Assembly: GCA_022605955.1 (NCBI GenBank) | Contig: JAKCOZ010000001.1 | Span: 17,662,146 to 17,726,145, forward strand | Reading direction: 5' to 3' | Length of the DNA stretch: 64,000 bases | Source of the DNA: Rallus limicola | Lineage: Eukaryota > Chordata > Aves > Gruiformes > Rallidae | In this document: in pieces, positions 34,777-47,195 of the stretch | Numbering within the stretch: the stretch's first letter is position 1 | Layout: every line of letters starts with the position of its first letter | The notes under the pieces: model-generated | Databases searched by the model: none | What the model saw: only the letters and a program-made list of their open reading frames with translations | Told to the model about the DNA's origin: nothing | Program-made: the position numbers and the translations under genes

Positions 34777-35282
34777 TGTGGTGGTTTTGGCTGCCATAGT
34801 GTTAACTTCTTTTGTCATAGCTAGTATGGGGCTATGGTTTGGCTGGAAACAGTGTTGATAACACAGGGGTGTTTCAGTTACTGTTGAGTAGGGCTTGGGG
34901 TGCACAAGAAGCTGGGAGGGGACTCAGCTGGGACAGCTGAGCCCAACTGACCAAAGGCATATTCCATGCCATATGATGTCATGCTCAGCATATAAAACCA
35001 GAGGAAGAAGAAGGGAGGGGTGGGTAGGGAGGTGAAGGGTGATGATGTTTAAGTCACTTTCCTGGAGATGTCTGAACACCTGCATGGCAAAGGGTATTCT
35101 TTGTGTTGCTTTGCTTTGCATGCATGCAAAATAGGCTTTTGCTTTACCTATTAAATTATCTTGATCTCAACCCATGAGTTTTCTCACTTTTACTCTTCTG
35201 ATTCTCTCCCCATCCCACTGGAGGGGAGTGAATGGCTGCAGCTGCGGGGTGCTTAGTTGCTGGCTGGGGTTAACCCATGACA
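34777..35282 (+). mobile_element. solo LTR of an endogenous retrovirus (ERVL-like)
   Basis: The element begins TGTGGTGGTTTTGGCTGCC and ends GGTTAACCCATGACA, with TG...CA ends and partly inverted termini. The opening wording and the terminal 'taaccc-atgaca' are typical of avian ERVL LTRs. It has a TATA box TATAAAA (34991-34997) and a variant polyadenylation signal ATTAAA (35150-35155) at a sensible distance. No internal retroviral sequence adjoins it. The flanking pentamers AAGGG and GATGG match at only 3 of 5 positions, so the target duplication has decayed or the copy was formed by inter-element recombination. It is a different subfamily from the LTR at 11903. Confidence 0.75.
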
Positions 35283-38200
35283 GATGGGAAAGGTTGATAT
35301 TCAACTAGTTTTAATAGGCCAAATTTGAGCACATGCAACTGAGTACAGCAAATTCTGTTGCTTGAACTCCTGCAACATTTCCAGTCTGAGATGTACAGTG
35401 CAGAGGTGCAAAAGCTCCTACAAGCCCCATGGAGGATTTTTAACGATGGAGGGAGATGGAAAACCTAAATAAGGAGATTGTGGGGAGACATTGACAAAAT
35501 GGCTACATGGGTTTAGGGAAGGAAAAGGGGGTGTTGTGCAGCTGCTGTTCTTTCCCATGACCATGAGTACTGTGTTGCATCGGGCAGTATTTAAAGAGGG
35601 AGAGAGAGAGTGAAACCTTCCCAGAGGTGTAACACTTTGCATTAGGCTCAACCTGAAAACCACTAGAGCCAAACTTTGTGGTTAGCACATAGATTTTGAG
35701 TAAATAATGATATGGAAGCATATTCCTTTCCTTTTAAATAAGGTCAAAATAATAACAGAGGTCTGTCTTTGAGAAAAGTTGACCAAGCTTAGCTTAGCTT
35801 AATTAGCTTCCATCTTCCCAAAGGAAAAACTTGAATGAGGTAGGTTAGTCCTTAATTCACCTTGCCAGAAAGGATCATCTTTGAATGCTTGACCTGTTAC
35901 AGATGTGACACTTTTTAACATAATTCATCCTGGCTTAATGCAGATATAATAACCTGGTGCAGCATGTTAAGAAGCAATATACTCATTCTTTTGGACTGGG
36001 CTTTAGATCCAATAATACTGATACATAAAAATATTGTGGAAAAAAGAATAAAAAAGAAACTCAAACAAGTGGATTGTAGGAATAAGATGTATTAGTTTAG
36101 CTCTTTGTCAGGTAGTGTAATCTGATGGTCCCAATGGTCAATGATGTGTTTTTCAGTACTTGGGAAACTCCTGTCAGTCTTCAATCATTGCTGTTCCTCA
36201 AGCATGAGAAGTTAGGATGGATGTATAATTAAATTAGACAAAAATATAGCAACTTTCAAAATGCCATATAATTATTTGCTTTTTGTTAACGCAGTAGGTA
36301 TTTCATAGTGATTAAAAAGTGGTCAGACTTTTGGATGGCCACAAAACTGTGGAATTAACAGACATGTCAGAAGTCTCACCTGACTTCAGCCATCTAAAGG
36401 TTGTGCATGTGGCAACTATTTGGTGGTTGATGTGGATCAGGTTGGCAGTCTCAGTCAAAGCCACAGTGGTGACCAAGTGTCCACAACAGAACAATGAAGG
36501 CACTGAGTTTAGGGTGTCTTGTATCTGGTTATGGCTGCAGATCCTCCTGAGCTGGCCATGAGCAAGTTTGGAAGTTACCTGTGCTGCTTTTACTGCCTGA
36601 AAAACCTTCCATTACTCCTGCACTTCTCAGAGTGGACTGTGACCACATGGGGACAAAAAACCCGGTCTCACTGTTAGACACAGCCCTGGGAGGTGCATGA
36701 GGGGCAGAGGCATGCATGGTGGGAGGGTTCCCTGGGACACTGCTTTTCCTGGGTCTCTTTTTAGGAGTCAGGAGGGGGGCTGAGTTCTTCACTTGATATC
36801 ACAGTCCTTCAGCCTCAGTGGGGCTGGAAATATTTTTAGAATGTTTATCATACCCTTGAGGAAAATAGCACCAGGAAGTCATTGGCCCAAGGCATTCATA
36901 ATTTCACCTTCAACATGATGCTGTGAAACAGACTATTCATAGTTTATAACTGGGGATCTCAGGCAAAAGGTAAGTCAGGTGGCATGGCCAAGGGTCCTTG
37001 GAAAGCCGGTGGTGGGATTTGGAGGTAAGGAAGCCATCTTCACATCCCATGTGATGCCGATAAAGGCTTGTTAGTCATTAACAGTAGCTTATCACAGCTG
37101 ATGGCACTGCTGCTTCTTCTTTACCAGGAACCTGCTGCAAATCCTAACAGTGCTGTTGGAAAGGCTCCTACTCATACGATGGGCTTTTGGCCAGTTCTCT
37201 GTGCTCTGCCATCAAATGTTAGTTTGCAAATGCAGTTTACAATTTCCTCTCTCTTCACTTAGCCCCATCAAGGGCTCGGCTGAATACAGCAATAAGGAAG
37301 CAAGGAGGGTCAAGTTTATAAATGACTGTGGGAAGTTTGGTTTCCATGGCTGCCAGCAATTACTGTGCAGACTCAGATGAGTGGAGATTACAGCCCAGGG
37401 CTGCTATTTTGCGCACTGGCAAGACACAATAACAAATGACAAACTTAATTCACTGCTGCAGCAGGGAGGAGGCATCTCACTCTGTGAACCTGGGGCTTAT
37501 CTTACAGGAGAAGCAGCTCTAAGTGGATTTCTCCTTTTTCTGGCTGTGCTGATGCCAGCTAATTCATATTCTTCAGTCACTAGCATCATCTCACCTCAGA
37601 GATCTTAAGTCTATTAGTCACCCACCTTTTCTATTTCTGGACCTGGGAAATGTTAAACAAATAAGAAAATCCAGCCCCCAGAGTGGGCATAGAAGTTGGC
37701 TTTTTTTTTTTTTTTTCCCCAAAGGATCTGATGAGCTCTTTGCTAATTGAAATACAAAATAAATAGTTGCTCAGCTGAGATGCAGGGTGGCAGCTTGCCT
37801 TCCACAGGGGCTGGGAGCTCATCTCTCTCTAGAACATTTCCACATGCTGCCTACCGTCAATGCAGATGCTAGGAACTTTATTTATAAGATTACAAGCCCA
37901 CACTATGGAGACATTTTTTACTATTAGCAATCAATTAATAATGTACAGCCATCTGTACTAGCTCAACTTGGTATCATGGCTTAAACCACAGTAAAGGGTA
38001 TGTACTTAGGCAGTGTGTGGTTCATGTTAGTATTCCCAGCAGGAAGGTTTTGTGAGAGCATCTCCAGGTATCTTGAACCCTTTCTGGTGCCTCTTAGGCA
38101 AAAAGAAGCTACTTGGAGCAAAAGGGAAACTTTGCAGTCGGCTCAGTGCTGAGCAGACACAACATGATACATAACTGTAGTGAGGTAGCTCTCAGACTGC

Positions 38201-39240
38201 TTTTCAGCTGTTATCTTACTGTTGTTGCAATGACCTGACACAGTGGATGAATAAATGTTCTTTTCCAACAGACATGGAGGATAAGTACTGGGAGTAGGGT
38301 TATGCATTAGCAACCAACTTCAGAGGGAAGTATCACTCAGAAAGGAGGTACTCCTCTGAAAACAACAGTACTTTCGCTATTGATGCCTTCCTCTCTGTTG
38401 GATGCAAAAAGATGGTGGTAAGGTGCAGCCATCACTCTAGTAAACCAAGCAGTTTGGCTCTTGGAGTCACCCCCTGGAAAGCAGGTTTGTAAATCCTGGG
38501 GTGACCATTGTCCTAGATTTTCTCTGGACCAGCTCCAACTCATCAATACATTTTTTGACCTGAGCAATCAGAGTTCCCAGTGTGGTTGCATGACTTTCAA
38601 AGAAAAGGTGAAGTTATCTCCCTACGGTTCTCAGAGGTGGCCCTGGAGAGTTGTTTGTCAGGTATTTCTGTGAAAGTGTCACACCAGATATTTGTGCTTG
38701 ACTAATTGCAGCCCATAACCCATTTTTGAGACATTCCGGCCTGTTCCCTGTCTTGTAGGTACCACTCATATTTTCTGTTCCTAGATATGCTTATTTCACA
38801 TATGACTGGACTGAAACACATGAAGTTCTGCCATACTTGTTTCTGCCACCTTCACCAAGAAATTACAAAGCTGTTTGTATCAGTGACCTCTCCTTACAGT
38901 TTTCCACCCTTCCAATCTTAGTATGACAGATTTTAGTAACAGATTTTAGTAGCTCACAGGTATGAATGTAAAATATCATCATGCCACCCACCTAACCTTG
39001 TGGGACCTAACCTATAAGACAACTTCAGGATGACAGCTTTCCATGTTAAATCATATTTTCAGAGTCATCAGTCACTTTATTCCATTTACTACATGCTTTG
39101 TTGGCTTTGTATTGTTCTAGGATTTAAATCCAGCTGGTGTGTGGTACAAAGTGGAATGCCTTGGAAAATCTTAGTGGGTTTTTTTATCAACACCATTGAC
39201 TTTATCAACTAAACTTGCAATCAAGGCAAAGAAAGATATT
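35283..39240. other. non-coding stretch
   Basis: No supported gene. A minus-strand frame at 36529-36792 (87 codons) starts with a basic TPKKRPRKS-like patch but has no recognisable domain or splice context. A T16 tract lies at 37701-37716. Confidence 0.5.
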
Positions 39241-39410
39241 AAGTTCATTTGACAGGGTCTGTTTTCCATAAACCCCTGCTGATGGGCATGAATTATAGTC
39301 CCCCTATTAGCTGCTCCATTATTTTACCTGGGATCGATGTCAGTCTGACAGGCCTATAATTACCTGGGTCGTCTCCTTTACCCTTTTAAAATATTAGCTC
39401 AACACAACCT
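39241..39410 (-). mobile_element. ancient CR1/L3-type LINE remnant, reverse transcriptase region
   Basis: On the minus strand 39377-39309 reads GNYRPVRLTSIPGKIMEQL, the conserved NYRPV motif of CR1-clade reverse transcriptases. To its left, in another frame, a degraded segment (GVYGKQTLSNELNIF) matches the next conserved block. Frame changes and stops show it is long dead. Confidence 0.75.
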
Positions 39411-42400
39411 TTCTGTCAGTCCAGTGGAAATTCCCTGCTGCTCCATGAGTTATGGAAAAATAACCTTCATAGTACAGAAATCTGCAGCCAAAGCAGCAGA
39501 GGGCAGGACAAGCCTGTCTTCTCTTACCCCCACATCACCTGCCATACTCTGAAGGTGTCCCCCAGCCTCTCTGGTATCATTACACATCATCAGGAAAGTT
39601 GGACTTTGGCCACCTGCCCTGCACTCGTCCATCTTTGCTCCCAACACCTGGACATGATGCCTTTCTTTTGCTCCATAGCATGGTCCTGGTTTCCACAGTG
39701 TGAGGTTTTGAGACTAGAACTGGGGTCTCTGGTGGAGACATGCCCCCTGGTGTGGGTGGCAGAAGCTAAGCCCTTCTCCATTGTAGTCCTGGGACCCAGG
39801 AGGTGATGGTGTGTCTGGAAGCTCTGCTTCCTGCCTGGGGAGCAACCCTGAATAAATGGCTCCCATTTTGATATTGAGCCTCCTGGCAGGAAAAACAGTG
39901 GTGACAGTTTCTTGGTAGGGAGCTTTGTGGTACATACATGATAAGAGGTAAAAATATATTCTTTGTCTTTTTTCTTTTTGTTTTCCCCCCTTTTCCTCCA
40001 CCTTCTCCACTATCTTTTCTCTGCTTCTGCCCACTTCTTAACCCTTATCTTTGTCCAGGCTTCTGCTGCTATTGTACCCAGGCAGGATCTGACTAAAACA
40101 AATGCATATGCACGTAGGCACACAAATCCACAGTGTATTGAACCACAAGATGAGTGCCGTGGCTTTCATGCTCTGGAGCTGTTCTCATACATGGAGGCTG
40201 TGATTTTAACTCATGTCAAGGTCACCTGGGTGAGAGACAGACTTTTTAAATCTATAACTAAAAATTGGCATGAATAGCTATAACCTCTGTAAGGAGGCAA
40301 GCAGATTTATGGATAGGAAGGAGTTCATAATCAATAATATCAATAAGATCATTGAGGAAATACAAACTCCTACTCTTCTCAGTCACGTAAGCACAAACCA
40401 GAGTCAGCACATACACACAGAGCATGAAGGTACTGGAAAGGGGTATCCATGTCAAGCCTGGTTAGGTGTAACCCATAGTTTAATAGCTGATTCTTTTTCA
40501 GGTATGCATGTCAGTGTCTTCTTTTGATATGTGCCTTTGTGGGTGCAGTGCACCATCTCATCCCAAAGCTGAGAAGTTTTTATTGCAAGGTTCTCCACAG
40601 ACCCTTTATACTGACCTCCTTTGACTTTTTCTCTGGCCTTCCTTCTGAGAAAAGAGATCTGGTCTTTAGAGAAAAATAGCCTCAAGGGTTACTGGTCCTT
40701 GCTTCCAAAAGTGGTCTGAGTTACATGGGTAAAAAGGGTAAAAAAAAGAAAAAAAAAGTTACAGATGTAGAAATTAGGAAGGAAATATGTCAATGTAGAT
40801 TTTTTCCTCGTGGCCTATTGACAAGGGACACAGCCAGTGCAGTAGCAGGGAGTGATCATCCTGTCAGGTCAATGAGATGGAAGAGACAGAGAACTCGCTC
40901 AAATTTATGAGGACCCATGTAAGATGCTAAGCACGGCTTGCATTTGGATATTAGTTTGCAGGCAAGTGATGTTTCTCTTCCCAACATGGGCCCCATAGAA
41001 TAGTAATAAGGGAACGTTAAGGACTGGAACCAACTCAGGGTTATTTTATTAGTGTATGTGGTTATCAGGCAAAGCCTAGCACTGGGGATCCTGTTACACA
41101 CCACTGCTTCTGAGTCATTACTCCAAGCTTATGAGAGGAGCACATTTCCCTCCTGGGGGACTCAAGATAATTGTTGATTTGGAGAGTGAAGATGAATGGC
41201 AATGCTGAACTGCACACACACACAAAATGTCAGACTCCACTCCCCGTGTTTTAACACAGATGCTTCAAGAAGAGGCTGAGTCATTGATTTCCTACTCTGG
41301 GATGAACCCTAAAGAATAGGTAGGCACCGACACACAATTTGTTTCTCAGTCTTTCTGATAGCAAATAAATGAAGCGGCACTGAGAGTAGCACTGAAGCCA
41401 CTCATCGACCATAAAGCACCCACCCTAGCATACAGCGCAGAGCATTGGGATAATGAAGCAGTACACCCCAGGGAAGGGGGTATGTAGCATTAACTCATTC
41501 TTGCCTGCAGGAAAACAAGCCTGAGCTGAAACTGGAGTCACACAGTTAACTCCCAGCCTAAGCTGAGGGCGTTGGTATTTACTGGAGACACTGGAAGGCA
41601 GCAAAGTTTTAAGACCTAACACATGTGTCCTTATGAGAGGAAGGAGCCACATTTAAAGCTCAACCCAAAACCTGTCAAGCTTATTTGTGGGTTCCAGTGT
41701 TTGGCACTCTCAAGGAAGTTACTGTAGGTGCAGATCTGGTATGAGAAGCTGAAATATTTTATCCATGCAAAATCCAGGGGTACAGAGAAGTGAGTTCATG
41801 TAGCTCAGTAGCTTTATGGAGGTCACCTGAGACAAGAGATGTTATTTTCTTTCTGGACTGAGACAGGAACACCTGAGCTCTGTTGGTTATGGAAGCTTGG
41901 CTGAGGAGTGGTAATTCCACTTCTGGTGGCCACTCTGCCACAGATACATTGCGGGCATACTGCTTATCCCAGTGCTGCTTTAAAGGAGAGGTAATCGGGG
42001 CATGCAAAAGAAGGAAGGGAAGAAGCAGTGTTGGTGCCCACGATCCCTGCAGATGGTGGGGTATTGACTCATCAGTGTTTTTTCACTGAGGGATGGAGCA
42101 ATTTCTTCCTTCTCAGATTAGATGAGCACTACTCAGTCCAAATAAAATTAAGAACCTTGGGGAAGCAAGTAATTTACTGCTATGACATTGCTCCATTCCC
42201 CATACCTGGCCTCCACTTATGGGCATCAAAGCAGCAACAGACTTTTTCTGTCACTAACACATCCCAGCATGTCTGGGGACTACTTTGGCCCTCAATGAAG
42301 GAGAAGTCATCTCTAAGAACACTCCAGGCAGGCCCTGGAAACCTCACTTGTTGCCAAGGCTACACAGCTACCAGTGTCCAAAATAGCTGAAGTCTGTCTG

Positions 42401-45400
42401 CTAGGCAGTGGTGCCTGCAGCACAGATATCTCCAGAAGGATAGGGGCCCATCTGGCCCACGGCAGTTTTATGGCAGAGACTCCTTTAGGTCAGGGTTAAC
42501 TCCTGTTGGAGTAACATGCACCTATGCTGCAGTATCTGCATGCATGGCTCTGTGTAACCCTAATCATACATATGGTTCTTGTGAAATGCACAGACAAGGG
42601 CCAGTCCTCTGTTTCTCAAGTCCAACACGGGCCACTTAACACTTGCATAGCGTGTTGGAAACATGAAGTCTAGCAGGATATTCACTTGCAGCACTGTTGA
42701 GGGGATGTTGAGGAGTGCAGAGCCCTGGCAGGTCTTGCTGTGTGAAAGCAAGAGTGTTTCCTGCTGGTCCAGCACAGTGAGTGCCTCTTTAGTGACCTGA
42801 TGATGACCATGGGACAAGGAGGGAGGAAGGATTTCTCATTGCCCTAATGCCAAAAGAAAAGAAAACCTGAAAAATTTTGAGAAGTCCTTTGACAGCTTGT
42901 CTTTAATTACAGTGCATCAGCCCTGTGCATTGACCTAGACTGATCAGGGTGGCCCTGCAGGGGTACAGATGTCTCTTGCTCTCTGTACTGTTTGTCTGGG
43001 AGCTGGAAGGGATGCAAGTAAGTCATCAGAAAATACCATGTTCTCACAGACCCAGAGGTGCTTTAATTTCCATAATAATATTGTTTTCTTCTCTTAATTA
43101 TTGATAGTCTTCCTAGATGAATACAGTCTTTAAAAATGTATTAAGCAGAACTGTTCTGCCCTAGAAGAAAGAATAATAGTAAAACTTTGTCTTGTAGCTG
43201 CCTGAAGGCTTTATCCTACAGCAATATGTTTGAAGGAGAAAGAATAACCTAAAAAATAAGGTTTTGGATAGAGACTTCAGGAGCTTTGCCTCTGTTCTTG
43301 ACTGTGCCATAGGTGTTCACCGTCACCTCTACTCCCTCGCTGCCAAGCTGTCATGCAGAACAAGATGCATTTTCCGGGTGTGTCCTTTTGAGGTTTTAAT
43401 TTTCTTGCTTCTTATTCTGCAGAGGAGACAGTGGTCCAGGGGACTGGTGCCACGTAGGGGAATTTAACTGCTGTTGAAATACGTATAGTAATGTAGGGAG
43501 TATTGACACTGACTAGGAGAGGGCTAGGAAACAGATCTAACTGCATTGTGGGGGTTTTCCAGCCATTTTTAGGTGATGCTGGCTGTCACCAGTCCCTAAG
43601 GCAATGCCCCAATGTTGTCATAAAAATACCCACCCCCAGCATTATCTGCATGGTTCAGGTGGCGAAAGTGATGCAAAGAGCTTCAGCAATTTCTCCCTGA
43701 ACCAGAAGCAGAGCGGGAGCAGCGCTCAGACAGACCCCACGTGTGTGCACTCCTCCGCACCGGCTGTTCAGCAGTGCCGTTTGTCCCCTTAAGGAGAGCA
43801 GAATCCCCTGCTAAGATTGTTTAAACTTACTTGGCAAAACTCATCTATTCCAAATGACTACCCAAAGTAATCATTTACATGCAACCGACTATCGTCTCAG
43901 AAGTAATTTACTACTGATTACTTTTATAATGTGCATGCTAGTCGTATGCAGCTGCACAGCGTTACATGCTAATCAGCCCTACGCCTCGGAGGGGAATGCT
44001 CGCTGGCCTGACACGATCCACACCCCCTCAGCAGGGAGGAATAATGTGATTATTCCGTGAGATTATCGTTCTTCCTCTGCAGAAAGTTCCGATCCCCTGT
44101 TAGATATGAGGACATCCATCATCCCAGCGTGCGTGGAGCAGGCCGCTAGATGGAAGTGTTGGCTGAACAAGCTCAGGAGATGGCAAGCTAAGCGGCAGAG
44201 GAGGAAGTCCTGGGTTCCTGGCTTGCTCTCCCTTTAGGAACATCTGCGCTAGCAGCCTGGACTCTGACTCAGTTTGTTCGTGGAAAGCACTATGGGAGCA
44301 GACGCTCCATCATTTTTCTGGTGCATTGTTTTACGACTTGCTGTCAATTAAAATAAATAGAGGAATTACAATTTAAGTTGAGGCGGGTAAACACCTCACT
44401 GAGGCAGCCCCATAATAAGGAAGCTGATTCCAAGAAATGCTGGCAACCGGAGAGTTCCTGCTGAGCTCAGCAGTTCTGGAAATATGCAGCTGTTCACTCA
44501 AGTGCCTTAAAAAATATAAAACCAGCCACCCCAACTCCCTTGGCTTTAGGGACTAGCCTGTGACAGCCCTGGCCTGCCACGTTGTCCTTGTACCTCCTCC
44601 TGCCACCTCCTCCTGCCCTGTTTTGCTGCAAGTGGAAAATTCTGGGGAACGTGAGCTTTCATCTGATGAACAGACAGTTTGGTGGGAGAAGTGCTGACTC
44701 AATGATTGGAAGAGCTGCAGAGGTGTGGCGCTCCCCCAGCTTTGCTGAGATGAGGGGGTGGCCTTCCATGGCACGAGGAAGATGGATCACACCAGGGAGG
44801 ATGAGCACCACAACTGCATCCTGCCTGTCCCCTGTGAATCGCACACAGAGACAGGGACACCTGGGCCATGGGACAGCTTGGTCACTCCCCGCTCAGACAC
44901 CAGAGAGTGCTGCTAAACCTGTGTGCCGTGAAGATGTCTTCTTCTAGGATGAGTTCGAGGATGATTGAGGCTTCTTGCTTCTCTTAAAGAGTGAATGAGG
45001 GGCAGCAGGAATCTCTTTGGAGCCAGAGAGGGCAGGTTTACTGGTGGAGGGAGGTGTTCCTGCGTGGGAAGCTGCTGCTTTACTTCTGTATTTACTCTCC
45101 CAACAGTTCCACATTAATTAAAGCGCTCCAGCAACAATAAATACTTCAGTGTACTGTCTCGCTCATTAGCTGCCTTACATAGCAGGGTTCACAGGACCAC
45201 TGCGTTTTGGTGCTCTGTGGTGGCTGTGTGGCACTCACCGTACCTACTGCTCCTTTTTATTGCCTTTCTAATATGCCTGAGCATGAGGAACTTGTACCTA
45301 AAGAGGACACAAGTGAATTTGGAAAGGGTGGGGAGTTGATTTGGAGAATGTGGCACATCTTGGTGTGCATGGGTATGAGTGCTGCAGTGAGATAGCTCTG

Positions 45401-46260
45401 TAAATCCCCATGTGCCACCCAGATAGGTGGGGGACTGGCAAGAGCACCTTGCTGCCTGCCTGCCTGAGAGAAGATGTGAATGGTAAAAATAAGTGAACGC
45501 CTTTTAATTACACTCTTCTTGGAGCTGTAAGGAAGAACTGTGAGTTGAGAGGGCACACTATGGAGACTCTATCACATAGACCTTAAGGGAACTCATGAAA
45601 GTAGGAACTTATGTTCCCCTGTGACCGACAGGGAGAATCCCACTGCATTTATGGCCTTAGGGGTTGTTCTCTTTTGGGTAGCTCTTTCAAAAATGCATTT
45701 CAGGGGACAGGCTAGCACTGTCACTGCAATGTCCCAGCCTCCCAGGCACTGAAGCTAAGTCAGGAGGTCAGGGCAGGCTGTTTTAGGAGATTGCAGCCTC
45801 CAGGCTGCTTCTCAGAGCAGATGAACTGTGCCATTTCATACAACAGAAAGGTGATCGGTTGGGATGCAGCTAGCCAGCTAATAGTAACACAGCCGTGGAG
45901 CATTTTGGATTAGTGCGTTTTTCTACATGTTCCTGAAATTAGAGCTGTTGGTCCCTTCAGTGTACACATTAGGAGACACTCATTATTACATATTAATATA
46001 CTCCTTCCAAAAATGTATTTTCACCATGCCCTTTACATTTTCATAACCTGGTCCTTGGTGGATATTAAAACACATTTATTACTTCTTAGGGGCCATACAT
46101 AGCAGCCACAGGGAAACTGCTGGAGGGAACACTAAAGAAATGCTGGTCTCTCTAGTCTGTATTCTGTGCTTCTCCATGGACTATCTGTTGAAGCAAAAAT
46201 GTCAGGTACCAGAAATACTGTTTTCCTTGCATGCTGTAAGATGTTTCTCCTGGAGCCATG
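39411..46260. other. non-coding stretch with a CpG-retaining block
   Basis: No supported gene. It contains a short CA run at 41211-41224 and the candidate regulatory block at 43800-44400. Open frames up to 121 codons show no domains. Confidence 0.5.
43800..44400. promoter_or_regulatory. candidate conserved non-coding element, CpG-retaining
   Basis: Unique sequence with many isolated CpGs (for example 43889-44000, 44068-44155 and 44280-44340), a POU octamer variant ATGCTAAT (43966-43973), a TTTAAAC string, paired GATTA/TAATC-like cores (TGATTATTCCGTGAGATTATCG) and an AP-1/MAF-like TGACTCAG (44265-44272). The mix of CpG retention and motif density suggests constraint. It is one of the strongest enhancer candidates here, but still an inference. 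Confidence 0.35.
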
Positions 46261-47195
46261 ATCACAGAATCTCAGAATGGTAGCAGTTGGAAGCAACTTC
46301 TGGAGATCACCTAGTCCAACCCACCTGCTAAAACAGCATCACCCACAGCTGGTTGCACAGGTAGGTTTTATGTACCTCCGGAGGAGAGTCCACAACTTCC
46401 CTGGGCAGCCTGCTCCAGTGCTCTGTCACCTTGAAAGGGAAGTTTTTCCTCATGTTTAGATGGAACGTCCTGTGTTCAAGTTTGTCTTGTTGCTCCTTGT
46501 CCTGTCACTGGGAACCACTGAAAAGAGTCTGGTCCCATCCTCTTGACATCCAACCTTTAGGTATTTGTAAGTGTTGATGAGAGCCCCCTCAGTCTTCTCT
46601 TCTCCAGGGTAAACAGACCCAGCTTTTTCAGCCTGTCCTCATATGAGAGATACTCCAGTCCCCTCATCATCCTCATAGCCCTATGCTGGACTCTCTCCAG
46701 CAGTTCCCTGTCTTTCTTGAACTGGGGAGCCCAGAACTGGTTGAATGGCATAGCACTCCCAATGTGCCCTTACCATGGCAGAGTAGAGGGGGAGGATGAC
46801 CTCCCTGGATGAGCTGCTGGCTACACTCTTCTCCCTGCCTAGCTCTCACCTGTCCAGGTCTTGCTGAATGGCAGTGCAGCCTTATGCTGTATCAACTACT
46901 CTTCACAGTTTTGTATTATCAGCAAACTTTCTGAGTGTACACTGTCCCTTCATCCAGGTCATTGATGAGTATGTTGAACAAGACTGGACCAAGCACTGAC
47001 CCCTGGGGCACACTGCTAGCTACAGGCTTCCAAGCAGATTCTGCACTGCTTATCACAACCCTCTGAACTCTGCCATTCAGCCAGTTCTCAACCCACCTCA
47101 CTCTTCACTCATCCAACCCACACTTCCTAAGCTTGCCTATGAGGATGTTACGGTAGACAGTGTCAAAAACCTTGTCAAAGTAAATCTTGTTTTTC
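46261..47195 (-). mobile_element. CR1 LINE, 5'-truncated, internally deleted ORF2
   Basis: The longest CR1 copy here, antisense to the plus strand. Its 3' terminus is at 46261 ('atcacagaatctcagaatgg'). On the minus strand it encodes recognisable pieces of ORF2 reverse transcriptase: [55 protein letters not shown] and, nearer the 3' end, [20 protein letters not shown] followed by [20 protein letters not shown]. Around 46790-46880 the frame passes from AIQQDLDR straight to SVASSSSREVILPLYSA. In CR1 about 80-90 residues lie between these, so a block is missing. Stops and frameshifts are present, so it is not active. It truncates at about 47195. Confidence 0.9.
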
